Below are positions 16,609 through 25,357 of a stretch of 32,629 nt of DNA, piece by piece. Origin of the DNA: a bacterium (lineage in GTDB: Bacteria > RBG-13-66-14 > B26-G2 > WVWN01); the NCBI GenBank assembly GCA_035529855.1, contig DATKVX010000101.1, positions 1 through 32,629 on the forward strand, given 5' to 3'. The position numbers were made by a program, and so were the translations under genes. Under the pieces are notes generated by a model, which saw nothing but the letters and a program-made list of their open reading frames with translations, searched no databases and was not told where the DNA came from. How positions within the stretch are numbered: position 1 is the first letter of the stretch; each line of letters starts with the position of its first letter.

Positions 16609-18819
16609 ATGGATGGTAAGAACATAACGTTCGGCAAGGTCCTCCGCGAGAAGCGGATAGGCCGCGGCCTGACCCAAAGGGAGCTCGCGGAGCGGGCCAA
16701 CGTCGACGACTCTTACATATCCCAGCTCGAGCGCGACTACAAGTTCCCCTCCGCCCGCACGATTGAGGGGCTGGCGCGCGGCCTCGGCGTCGAGGTCGCT
16801 GAGCTGCTGACGATGTACTTCCCGCCGGCGGAGGCGAAGGAGCAGGCGGCGTTCGTGGGCCGCGGGGAAGAAGCCGCGGCGTTCGAGCGGGCCCTGGCGG
16901 GGCCCGAGGGCTTGTTGGTGGTCGCGGGCGAGGCCGGCTCCGGGAAGACGGCGCTGGTCAACAAGCGTTTTATCCCCGCGTGCCGGGCCCAACGGGCGCC
17001 CTACATATATTTCGAGAGCCGGCGGATGACGTCGTACCGCGGTTTCTTGAAGGACCTGCGCGACACCTTCGCTTCGCGCAAGGGCGCCTACCGCGCCTTC
17101 GACGAGATATTCGACCAGTGCGAATCGGTGGAGCGGCGGCTGCGGGGCCGGTTCAAAGACCCGTTCAGCGTGCAGGTCACCGGCGGCGTCGCGGAGGCGG
17201 CGCCGGAGGACGACGAGGAACTGACCTACGCCGAGAAGTACATGTACCGCGAGGCCGAAAGGCTCCTGACGGAGGAATTTTTGGCCGGCTGGCGGGCGTC
17301 GTCGCCGAAGGACGCGGCCAAGGCCGTCGTCTTTTTGGACGACTTCCACGACGTCGGCGCGACGGTGGGCTATTGGATATGGCGGTTCGTCGAGCGCCTG
17401 AGCGAGGCCGGCGTCCTGGGGCGGAAGTGGCTTTTCGTCATAACGGCCGCGCCGCCGCGGATGCCGGCGGCGCCGGAGGGCATACGGAACGTTCGGACGC
17501 TCGAGCTGAAGCCGTTCTCGCCCGCCGAAGTGGAGGAATACGTCCACGTCCGCGGCCTGAAGCCGGCCGACGACGAGTGGGCGTTGATATCGTCTCTTCA
17601 AGGCGACGTCCGCTCGTTGAAGTTCTGGGGAGACTACCTGGAGGCCGCGGCGGACTATGCCGAAAACCGCTTGGGGGTGGCGGAGGAAGCGCTGCGGCGG
17701 CTGGACGAGGACCTGTCGCCGTACGTCGCGGAAAACCGCGTGCGGGAGGGCACGCTGCTCCTTATGAAAACGCGCCGCCTCCTGGGTCACCTGACCAGGT
17801 TGCAGGGGCGGCTGGCGGAGGCGGCCGACTATTACGGCTCGGCCGCGGCCCTGGTGGAGAGCTCGGCCGAAAGCCGGCCCGCGGATATGGGTCACCTGTA
17901 CTTGGACCTGGGCCACGTCAGCCGCCACCGCGGCCGGTGGGACGAAGCGGTGGCCTTCTACACCCGCGCCTGCGACGAATTCGCCGCCGCGGCCGAGGCC
18001 ATAGGCGAGGGCATAGCGCACTCCAGCCTGGGCACGGCCTTCCGACTCAAACGTAAATACTCGCGCGCCAAGCAGGAGTACCGCCAGGCGGCGACGATAC
18101 TGGGCGGCCTGAAAGGCCGGGCCGACGCGGCCCCGGAGGCGCGCCGCTGGCTGGCGAGCACGCTGTCCAACAACGCGATAGCGCTCCGCCTCGAGGCGGA
18201 GGAGTTGATGCGTTCGGGCGAGGAGGCCGCGGCCTGGAAGGCGCTCGAGCGCGCCAAGGCCACGTGCCGGGAAGCCGTAACGGTCAGCGACGACGCCGCG
18301 GAGACCGCGGTGGCCGAAAACCGATTCGCGCTGTGCCTGTATACCGAGAGTCGTTGGCTGCGCGACGCCGGCGCCGCGGCCGAGGCGACGGGACTCCTGG
18401 CGGAGGCGACCCGGCGGCACAGGCGGGCGCTGGCCGTCTTCGAGGACCTGGGCGACCGATATCGGGTGGGGCAGGTCCTGGCGGACCTGGGCGTCGCCGC
18501 CGCGGAACAGGGCCTGGTCCACGACGCGATCATAAATTTGAAAAACAGCGTCGCGATATTCCAGCAGATGGACGGCCGGTACCACCGGGCGAAGGTCCTG
18601 GTGGAGCTGGGTCTGTTGTCCGAAGGCGGCGAGCAGCTGTCCTATTTCGCCGAGGCGCTGGCGGCGGCCCGCGACCACAACGACGAGTCGCTGGCCGAAA
18701 TGGCCGCGGCGGTGAAAGGGGCGCTCGCGGCCGGCGACAGCCGGCGCGCTCGGCAATTCATCGACGAGCAAACCGCGGCCGACGCTAAGCTCGGACGTTT
18801 ACTCGGGGAAGCGGGTTAG
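16609..18819 (+). CDS. XRE-type HTH / STAND NTPase / TPR signal-transduction regulator
   Basis: The 736-aa protein combines an N-terminal XRE helix-turn-helix (about 8-65: LTQRELAERANVDDSYISQL) with an AAA/STAND NTPase module. The module has FVGRGEE (82-88), Walker A GEAGSGKT (107-114) and Walker B VVFLDDFHD (240-248). About 390 residues of TPR-like helices follow, from about 345 (for example RPADMGHLYLDLGHVSRHRG, DEAVAFYTRA and KYSRAKQEYRQAATI). STAND proteins use the repeat region to sense a ligand and the NTPase as a switch; here the output would be DNA binding. The ATG has no Shine-Dalgarno (CACCTCC, its complement, precedes it). It is divergent from murE and 36 bp upstream of glmS, suggesting control of both. 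The sensed signal is unknown. Confidence 0.88.
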   Translation: MDGKNITFGKVLREKRIGRGLTQRELAERANVDDSYISQLERDYKFPSARTIEGLARGLGVEVAELLTMYFPPAEAKEQAAFVGRGEEAAAFERALAGPEGLLVVAGEAGSGKTALVNKRFIPACRAQRAPYIYFESRRMTSYRGFLKDLRDTFASRKGAYRAFDEIFDQCESVERRLRGRFKDPFSVQVTGGVAEAAPEDDEELTYAEKYMYREAERLLTEEFLAGWRASSPKDAAKAVVFLDDFHDVGATVGYWIWRFVERLSEAGVLGRKWLFVITAAPPRMPAAPEGIRNVRTLELKPFSPAEVEEYVHVRGLKPADDEWALISSLQGDVRSLKFWGDYLEAAADYAENRLGVAEEALRRLDEDLSPYVAENRVREGTLLLMKTRRLLGHLTRLQGRLAEAADYYGSAAALVESSAESRPADMGHLYLDLGHVSRHRGRWDEAVAFYTRACDEFAAAAEAIGEGIAHSSLGTAFRLKRKYSRAKQEYRQAATILGGLKGRADAAPEARRWLASTLSNNAIALRLEAEELMRSGEEAAAWKALERAKATCREAVTVSDDAAETAVAENRFALCLYTESRWLRDAGAAAEATGLLAEATRRHRRALAVFEDLGDRYRVGQVLADLGVAAAEQGLVHDAIINLKNSVAIFQQMDGRYHRAKVLVELGLLSEGGEQLSYFAEALAAARDHNDESLAEMAAAVKGALAAGDSRRARQFIDEQTAADAKLGRLLGEAG

Positions 18820-18855
18820 GGGCGCATCCCCCGTTAAAGAGAGAGCGAGGAAGGT

Positions 18856-20691
18856 ATGTGCGGTATAGTGGGATACGTGGGTAAGCGAGCGGCGGCGGCG
18901 ATACTGGTCGACCGCCTCGACGACCTCTCCTACCGCGGTTACGACTCGGCGGGCATAGCGGTCGCGAACGACGGCGTGGTCGTCGTCGAGAAGTTGCCGG
19001 GTAAAATAGAAAACTTGAGGAAGGCGCTGGCCGGCAACGAGCCCCCCGGCACCATCGGCGTCGGGCACACGCGCTGGGCCACCCACGGCGCGCCCACCCA
19101 GGTAAATGCCCACCCCCACGCCGATTGCACCGGCAAGCTGTTCGTCGTCCAGAACGGCATAATCGAGAACTTCCCGGCGCTGAAGCGGGAGCTTCTGGCG
19201 CGGGGGCACGAGTTCCGCTCGGAGACCGACACCGAGGTCGTCATCCATTTACTGGAGGAGTACTACGACGGCGACCTGATGGCCGCGGCCAAGCAGACCG
19301 CGGCCCGGCTCGAGGGCTCGTTCGCGCTGGTATTCCTGGCGGCGGACGAACGCCGGCTGGTCGCGGTCCGCTACCACGCGCCGCTCATCGTCGGCGTGGG
19401 CGGCGGCGAGAACGTCGTGGCCTCCGACATCACCGCCGTCCTCCAGGATACCAACAAGGTCTACGTGTTGGAGAACGGCGACGTGGTGTCGGTGGAGGCC
19501 CACCGCATCGACGTCGACACCTTCCTGCCCGAGCGCGCCAAAGTGCCGACCGAGCGCCATCTCACCATCGTCGACTGGCGCGCCGAGGACGTATCCAAGA
19601 ACGATTACCCGCACTATATGTTGAAGGAAATATACGAGCAGCCGCGCGCGGTGGAACGGACGCTGCAGGGCCGCATCAAGGACGGCGAAATCGTCCTGCG
19701 CGAGATGGACCTCTCGCCCGAGCACATCCGGCGCTTCGACTCCTTCCACATCGTCGCCTGCGGCACCGCGTACCACGCCGCCCTCTTCGGCAAGTACCTG
19801 CTGGAGCGCGTGCTGCGCGTCCCGGTATCCGCCGACATCGCCTCCGAGTTCCGCTATCGCGACCCCATCCTGGGGCCGAAGTCGCTCGTGATACTGATAA
19901 GCCAGTCGGGCGAGACCGCGGACACCATCGGGTCGATGGAGGAGGCACAAAGCCGCGGTGCGAAGACGCTGGCCGTCGTCAACGTGCGGGGGAGCACGCT
20001 GGCCCGCGAGGCCGACGCCGTGATATATACCCGCGCCGGCCCGGAAATAGCCGTCGCCTCCACCAAGGCCTTTACGGCCCAGCTCACGGCGCTGATTCTG
20101 CTGGCGTGCTACGTCGCCGACCAGCGCAAGGTGGAGTGGCCGTACTGCCGCGAGGAGCTCTTGCGCCACTTGCTCGAGCTCCCCGCCCACCTCGAGCGGA
20201 CGCTGGAGGTCGCGGCCCCCACCGCCAAGGCGTGGGGCGAGCTCATCGCCGGCGAACGCGACTGCTACTTCCTGGGGCGCAAGGTCGACGAGCCGCTGGC
20301 GCGCGAGGCCGCGCTCAAGCTCAAGGAGATATCGTACGTCCACGCCGAAGCGTACGCTGCGGGGGAACTGAAGCACGGCACTATCGCGCTCATAACGGAG
20401 GGGACGCCGGTCGTATCTTTCATGACGCAAGAGGACGTGTGGGACAAGATGATATCGAACATCCACGAGGTCCGGGCGCGCGGCGCGCGCACGTTCGCCG
20501 TGGCGCGCGAGGGCGGCTACGGCCTGGAGGACTTGGTGGACGACGTGATTACGCTGCCGGCGGTACCGGAGCTGTTCGCGCCGGTGCTGGCGGCCATCCC
20601 GGCGCAACTCATCGCGTACGAGGCCGCCGCGGCGCTCGGCCGCGACGTGGACCAGCCGCGCAACCTCGCCAAGAGCGTTACGGTGGAATGA
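18856..20691 (+). CDS. glmS: Glutamine-fructose-6-phosphate aminotransferase
   Basis: The 611-aa enzyme makes glucosamine-6-phosphate, the first step to UDP-GlcNAc. The N-terminal Ntn glutaminase domain begins with the catalytic Cys2 (MCGIVGYVG) and contains YRGYDSAG and HTRWATHG. The C-terminal half has two SIS isomerase domains (CGTAYHAALFGKYLLE, LISQSGETADTIG). It ends in the conserved DQPRNLAKSVTVE. Length is standard. A GAGGAAGG site precedes the ATG. The 36-bp gap from the upstream gene has no room for a glmS ribozyme. GlmR follows after 22 bp. Confidence 0.98.
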   Translation: MCGIVGYVGKRAAAAILVDRLDDLSYRGYDSAGIAVANDGVVVVEKLPGKIENLRKALAGNEPPGTIGVGHTRWATHGAPTQVNAHPHADCTGKLFVVQNGIIENFPALKRELLARGHEFRSETDTEVVIHLLEEYYDGDLMAAAKQTAARLEGSFALVFLAADERRLVAVRYHAPLIVGVGGGENVVASDITAVLQDTNKVYVLENGDVVSVEAHRIDVDTFLPERAKVPTERHLTIVDWRAEDVSKNDYPHYMLKEIYEQPRAVERTLQGRIKDGEIVLREMDLSPEHIRRFDSFHIVACGTAYHAALFGKYLLERVLRVPVSADIASEFRYRDPILGPKSLVILISQSGETADTIGSMEEAQSRGAKTLAVVNVRGSTLAREADAVIYTRAGPEIAVASTKAFTAQLTALILLACYVADQRKVEWPYCREELLRHLLELPAHLERTLEVAAPTAKAWGELIAGERDCYFLGRKVDEPLAREAALKLKEISYVHAEAYAAGELKHGTIALITEGTPVVSFMTQEDVWDKMISNIHEVRARGARTFAVAREGGYGLEDLVDDVITLPAVPELFAPVLAAIPAQLIAYEAAAALGRDVDQPRNLAKSVTVE

Positions 20692-20713
20692 GCGGCGATA
20701 GAGGTGAAGGTAC

Positions 20714-21853
20714 ATGGCGCTTTCTCTGAATAAATTGCGGCTCGTGGCCGTCGGCGGCGGCACGGGCCTCGCCACGCTGCTGCGAGGCATCAAAGGCTAC
20801 GTCCGCAGACACGACGAAGACGAGGAGGCGCCGCTCGACCTCTCAAGCCTCACGGCCATCGTCACCGTCTCCGACGACGCCGGCGCCGCCGGCAAGTTGA
20901 TAGACGAGTTCGGCATCCTTCCGCCGGGCGACATCCGCGCCTGCCTGGCGGCCCTCGCCGACGAGGAGGAGCTGCTGTCGAAGCTGTTCCTGCACCGCTT
21001 CGTGGGGGGCGGCCCCTTCGGCGGCCAGGCCTTCGGCAACCTCTTCCTCACCGCGCTCGTCCAGATGAACGAGGGCGATTACCTGAACGCCATCAAGGAT
21101 GCGAGCCGCGTCCTCCGCGCGGACGGGACCATCCTGCCGGCCACGCTGGAGCACGTGCGGTTGTGCGCCGAAATCGAGGGAGGCCGGGTCCTCGTGGGCG
21201 AGGACGAGCTGAACCGCAACGGCGGCCGCATAAACCGCGTCTACCTCGCCCGCCGCGAAAACGGCGACGGCGACGGCCCGCCCGAAGAGATAGCTTGCGA
21301 GCCCATGCCCGGCGCGGTCGAGGCCATACTCGACGCGGACGTGGTTATCCTGGGGCCGGGCGGCCTGTACACCTCCATCATCCCCAACCTGCTCGTCGGC
21401 GGCATATCGGACGCCATCAAGCAGGCCAACTGCCGGACGATATACATCGCCAACGTCATGACGCAGCGCGGGAAGACGGACCGCTACTCCCTCTCCGACC
21501 ACATCCGCGAGATAAAGAAGTACGGCGGCTTCCCCGTCGACTACGTGCTGGTCAACGACCGCCAGGTATCGCCGGCGGTGCTCGCGACGTACGCGCAGGA
21601 GGGCGCGACGCAGATACTGTTCGACCCGGACGAGTCGGACGAAGTGTCGGCGGTGTCCTTCGGCGGCGGCCGCGAGCTGTTGGTGGTCGAGGGGAGCATC
21701 ATCCACACCGCCGACGTCATCGCCGAAGTCGAGGAGCAATCCATCCGCCAGGAGGACGGCGCCGGCGACGTCGAGACCAAGACGGTCCTGCGCCACGATC
21801 CGGCCAAGCTGACGGCGGCGTTGATAGAAGTCTTGAAGGCCACGCAGAGTTAG
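20714..21853 (+). CDS. glmR: GlmR/YvcK-type gluconeogenesis factor, UDP-GlcNAc-responsive
   Basis: The 379-aa product belongs to the YvcK/CofD-like family. It has the N-terminal VAVGGGTGLATLLRGIK (11-27), VSDDAGAAGKL, ILPPGDIRACL, GQAFGNLFLTAL, LGPGGLYTSIIPNLL and TQRGKTDRYSLSDHI. In B. subtilis and Listeria, GlmR (YvcK) binds UDP-GlcNAc and stimulates GlmS. Placement directly after glmS (22 bp) strongly supports that role here. It lacks the context of CofD, the F420 enzyme of the same fold. RBS-like GGTGAAGGT precedes the ATG. Confidence 0.92.
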   Translation: MALSLNKLRLVAVGGGTGLATLLRGIKGYVRRHDEDEEAPLDLSSLTAIVTVSDDAGAAGKLIDEFGILPPGDIRACLAALADEEELLSKLFLHRFVGGGPFGGQAFGNLFLTALVQMNEGDYLNAIKDASRVLRADGTILPATLEHVRLCAEIEGGRVLVGEDELNRNGGRINRVYLARRENGDGDGPPEEIACEPMPGAVEAILDADVVILGPGGLYTSIIPNLLVGGISDAIKQANCRTIYIANVMTQRGKTDRYSLSDHIREIKKYGGFPVDYVLVNDRQVSPAVLATYAQEGATQILFDPDESDEVSAVSFGGGRELLVVEGSIIHTADVIAEVEEQSIRQEDGAGDVETKTVLRHDPAKLTAALIEVLKATQS

Positions 21854-21874
21854 AACGCGGCAAGGAGAGAACGT

Positions 21875-22570
21875 ATGAGCGAGGAGCTGAAGCCTGCGGC
21901 GCTATTCGACCTGGACGCTACGGCCTACGGGGAGTTCCTCGCCGCGCTGGAGTGGCCGTGGGACGCGTTGAAGGGAATCGGCGCGCTGGCGCGCGAGCTC
22001 TTGCGCGGCGTTCGCGAGGGCGAGATTATGCCCGGCGCGTACGTCCTGGGCGACGACGTGGATATAGGGCCCGGCACGGTGGTGGAGCCGGGCGCCGTCA
22101 TCAGAGGCCCCACGGTTATCGGCGCCGACTGCGAAATTCGCGCGGGCGCGTACATCCGCGGCAACGCCGTCGTCGCGGACCGCTGCGTCGTCGGCAACTC
22201 CACCGAGCTCAAGAACGCGCTCATGCTCGAGGGCGCCCACGCGCCCCACTTCAACTACGTCGGCGACAGCGTTCTGGGCCTGCGCGCCAACCTGGGCGCC
22301 GGCGTCAAGCTCTCCAACTGGAAGGTGGCCGCGAACAAGAAGGTAAAGATTGCCGTGGGCGGGAAGCTTATCGATACCGGCCTCGACAAGTTCGGCGCCA
22401 TCCTCGGCGACGACGTCGAGATAGGCTGCAACTCGGTGACGAACCCCGGGACCGTCGTCGGGCCGCGCACCATCATATACGCCAACTGCAACGTGCGTGG
22501 TTTCGTCCCCGCCGATTCGGTGTTAAAATTACGCCAGCAACAGGACGTCGTGGCTCGGCGGCGCGTGTAG
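21875..22570 (+). CDS. Left-handed beta-helix acetyltransferase, GlmU C-terminal-like
   Basis: The 231-aa protein consists mostly of hexapeptide repeats (about 55-205). The active-site segment GNSTELKNALMLEG followed by PHFNYVGDS aligns with GlmU's acetyltransferase site: H125 and Y128 match its catalytic His and Tyr. The C-terminal EIGCNSVTNPGTVVGPRTII pattern is typical of stand-alone sugar-phosphate acetyltransferases. The uridylyltransferase domain of GlmU is absent, so that activity must be encoded elsewhere. Position between glmR and a phosphohexomutase supports glucosamine-1-phosphate N-acetylation. It begins 21 bp after glmR. Confidence 0.85.
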   Translation: MSEELKPAALFDLDATAYGEFLAALEWPWDALKGIGALARELLRGVREGEIMPGAYVLGDDVDIGPGTVVEPGAVIRGPTVIGADCEIRAGAYIRGNAVVADRCVVGNSTELKNALMLEGAHAPHFNYVGDSVLGLRANLGAGVKLSNWKVAANKKVKIAVGGKLIDTGLDKFGAILGDDVEIGCNSVTNPGTVVGPRTIIYANCNVRGFVPADSVLKLRQQQDVVARRRV

Positions 22571-22628
22571 TTAAATCATACAGAGGCAACGCACCAGGCC
22601 GCGGCCCAACCGCGGCCGAGGGTTTAAC

Positions 22629-24584
22629 GTGGACAGAATCCAGGGGACCGACGGCATCCGGCGCGACGTCCGGCCTCAGGGCGACCCCACGCTCGCCGGC
22701 CTCTCGCCATACGAGGCGTTCGTCGAGCGTGGCGTGATCACGGACGCTTTCATGGAGGGGTACGCCTACGCCTTCGCGCGGCTCCGCCTCGACGAGTCCC
22801 CCGCTTCGGCCGAGGTCGTCGTCGGCTGGGACCCGCGCGACCCCGCGGGCCTTTTCACCGGCGCCGTCGTGCGGGGCCTGCGGAAGGCGGGCGCGACGGC
22901 GGCCGTGATGGGCATAACGCCCACGCCGGCGGTGCCGATGTATATGGCCTATCGCGGCGCCGCCGCGGGCCTGATGGTAACCGCCTCCCACAACCCGGCG
23001 GGCCAGAACGGCGTTAAAATATTCCTCGCGCCGGCGGGTCTAAAACTATTGCCGGCCGACGACCGCCGCTTGACGGCGGCGGTAGCGGCGCTGAACTGGA
23101 AGGAGGTAGCCGCGGCCGAGCCGCGCGGCGGCGAGGTGGACGTCTCGAGCGAGTGGCGCGAGGTATTCGCGGGATTTCACCTCGCGGAGTGCAACTCCTG
23201 GCTCAGGGCCGGCGAAAGGCCGCTGGCGGACTTCGTTCTGGTGGTCGACCCGGCGCGGGGGTCGTATTCGGGCACGGCGGCGGATATCCTGCGCGCCTAC
23301 GGCGCCGACGTCGTCGAGGTCAACGCCGACGAGGGCGACGGCCTCGTGAACCGGCGCTCGGGCGTCGCGGACCTGGAAGGCGTGGCGTTGATATCGTTCG
23401 GCGACGTCTCGCCCGGCGGCCGGTTCGCCGAATACCCGGCGCTAACGGCGCTGGACAAACTTGCGGGCGAGTACGACGTCGCGCTCGCGACCGGCGAAAC
23501 GCTCCTGGCCGGCGTCATCTTCGACGCCGACGGCGACCGCCTCTTCCTCGTCGTATACGACCCTACCGCCGGCGAATTCGTCGTGTTGAGCGGCGACGAG
23601 GTCGCGATATTACAAGCGGCGGAGCTGGCCCGGCGCCGCGGCGGCGCCGGCGGCCGGGCCTTCATAAACACCGTGGAGAGCGACCTGGCGGTGGCGGGCG
23701 CCGCGGCCTCGCTCGGTTTCGACGACGTCCTGAAACCCGTCGGCGACAAGTGGATATTGACCGAGGCGTGGCGGCTGGCTTCGGGGGCCGCGGAGGTCGG
23801 CGAAGGCGCGTCTTCGTTCTCGGCGGCGCTCGAGCCGCTGTTGGCGGGGGGCGGCGATTCGCCGCTCGCCCGGGAAATCCCGTACGGCGTAGGCTGCGAG
23901 GAGACCGGCCACGCCATAACCTTCGGCGAGCTCGTGCGCGGCGACGGCGCCGTCGTGCCGTTCGCCGCCGGCGATGGCCTGAAGTCGGCGTTGAACACGC
24001 TCGCCGCAATAGCGACGCTGCGGAAAAAACTCGGCCCGGGCGAATTATACGGCCGGCTGCGGGCGCCGTTCGAGCGCGGTTACAAGGGCAACAACTACGT
24101 CTTCTTCACGCACAAGGGGCAGCTCCTTCGGGGCGGCGCGGCGTACGAGTTTATGGACGAAGAGATAAAGGCCGCGCTGAAGAAGCACGCGCCGGCGCTC
24201 GCGCTGGAACGGCTCGATTTCCCCGAGGAGCCGGATTTATTATACCGGGCCGGCTACGACGGCGGCCGGCAAGCGTTGGGCGTCTTCTGCCGCAACTCCG
24301 GCACCGAGGACAAGAGCGCGCTGTACGTACGGGCGGCCGGGCCGTGGGCGGAGGCCGCGTCGACGCTGGAGGCCGAGCTTTACCCCAAGTTCTACGCCGC
24401 GGTCAAAGACGTAAGCGACCCGCGCAGCGTAGCGGAGCTCGCCTGGTTGGCGGGGGGGCCGCGGCCGGACGACGAGGCGTTGCGTTGGGTTGCGGAAGGG
24501 CTCGAGCGCGTTGTCGGCCCCGCGGGCCCCACGCCTCGCGGCGAAGCGGTTCTGGCCGGGTTGCGCCGGGCGAAAAAGTTGTGA
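22629..24584 (+). CDS. Phosphohexomutase, probable phosphoglucosamine mutase, enlarged
   Basis: The alpha-D-phosphohexomutase motifs are all present. GTDGIRRDV is at the N-terminus, the phosphoserine loop is TASHNP (118-123, S120), the metal site is DADGDR (299-304), the sugar-binding motif is GCEETGH, and the phosphate site is NSGTEDKS near the C-terminus. By operon logic it should interconvert glucosamine-6-P and glucosamine-1-P (GlmM step). However, it is 651 aa, against about 450 for GlmM, with extra sequence in the middle and an extended C-terminus. Glucose- or mannose-phosphate specificity is also possible. The start is GTG with GAGGG upstream. Confidence 0.85.
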   Translation: MDRIQGTDGIRRDVRPQGDPTLAGLSPYEAFVERGVITDAFMEGYAYAFARLRLDESPASAEVVVGWDPRDPAGLFTGAVVRGLRKAGATAAVMGITPTPAVPMYMAYRGAAAGLMVTASHNPAGQNGVKIFLAPAGLKLLPADDRRLTAAVAALNWKEVAAAEPRGGEVDVSSEWREVFAGFHLAECNSWLRAGERPLADFVLVVDPARGSYSGTAADILRAYGADVVEVNADEGDGLVNRRSGVADLEGVALISFGDVSPGGRFAEYPALTALDKLAGEYDVALATGETLLAGVIFDADGDRLFLVVYDPTAGEFVVLSGDEVAILQAAELARRRGGAGGRAFINTVESDLAVAGAAASLGFDDVLKPVGDKWILTEAWRLASGAAEVGEGASSFSAALEPLLAGGGDSPLAREIPYGVGCEETGHAITFGELVRGDGAVVPFAAGDGLKSALNTLAAIATLRKKLGPGELYGRLRAPFERGYKGNNYVFFTHKGQLLRGGAAYEFMDEEIKAALKKHAPALALERLDFPEEPDLLYRAGYDGGRQALGVFCRNSGTEDKSALYVRAAGPWAEAASTLEAELYPKFYAAVKDVSDPRSVAELAWLAGGPRPDDEALRWVAEGLERVVGPAGPTPRGEAVLAGLRRAKKL

Positions 24585-24628
24585 CGCCGGCGCCGAATGT
24601 GATATAAATTTTACGCCGAGGTGATCGT

Positions 24629-25357
24629 TTGCCCATAGCTTTCGTATATTTCGACCTGGACGACACGTTGATAGACACGACGAACGCGGTGGTCGACGCG
24701 TACGCCGCGGCGCTGGCCGAGATAAGGCCGGCGGTCGTCGACGCGGGTTGCGCGCCGCCGTCCGAGGCCGTCGAGGAAGAGTTAATCGGTACCTTCGGCT
24801 CGACGATGCCGGACGAATACCTGGCCGCGTGGCTGTACGAGGCGGGCGTGGACGCGGACCTGAGACAAGAACTGGCCGCGCGCGGGACGGCGATATTCAC
24901 GCGACTGACCAGCGAAATAGCGCCTTTCCCGGACGCCAAGCCGGTTTTGGAGTGGCTCGCGGAAGAGGGCATAGGCCGGGGCGTAATATCGGACGGCCGG
25001 CTCGAGGAGCAACGCGCGAAGCTCGAGCAAGCCGGCCTGGCGCGATTCATCGGCCCCGCCTTCATATCCGAGGATTACCCGGTGTTCAAAGGCAAACCCA
25101 GCCTGGCGATGTTCGAGGACGCGCTCGCCGCGGCGAACGCTCCGGCGGCGGCCGTGATGTACGTCGGCGACCGGACGAAGGACGTAATCGGCGCCAACCT
25201 CGCCGGCATGGTTTCGGCGCGGATATTGCAAGGTTGGGCCAACCGGCGACCCGGCGGGGTTAAGCATTTCGCCGCGGCGCGGCCGGATTACGCGATACGA
25301 AACCTGGGCGAGCTTCCGGACGTAATACGCGGCCACGACCGCCCGGAGGCGGCTTAG
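24629..25357 (+). CDS. HAD-superfamily hydrolase
   Basis: The 242-aa phosphatase-like protein has HAD motif I FDLDDT (nucleophile D9, acid D11), a motif II region VISDGR, motif III Lys in KGKPSLAMFEDAL, and motif IV GDRTKDVIGANLAG. A helical cap inserts after motif I (subclass I). The TTG start follows GAGGTGA. The substrate cannot be assigned; phosphorylated sugars or glycolate are common. Its stop codon abuts the ATG of the next TPR gene. Confidence 0.9.
   Translation: MPIAFVYFDLDDTLIDTTNAVVDAYAAALAEIRPAVVDAGCAPPSEAVEEELIGTFGSTMPDEYLAAWLYEAGVDADLRQELAARGTAIFTRLTSEIAPFPDAKPVLEWLAEEGIGRGVISDGRLEEQRAKLEQAGLARFIGPAFISEDYPVFKGKPSLAMFEDALAAANAPAAAVMYVGDRTKDVIGANLAGMVSARILQGWANRRPGGVKHFAAARPDYAIRNLGELPDVIRGHDRPEAA

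Noticed and set aside
16573-18771. 732-aa open frame on the minus strand opposite the XRE-STAND gene
   Set aside because: It is a mirror of GC-rich codon bias. It has no domain motifs and an Arg/Gly/Val-rich composition, while the plus strand carries clear HTH, Walker and TPR motifs.
18820-18855. glmS ribozyme
   Set aside because: Only 36 bp separate the regulator gene from glmS, too little for the ribozyme.
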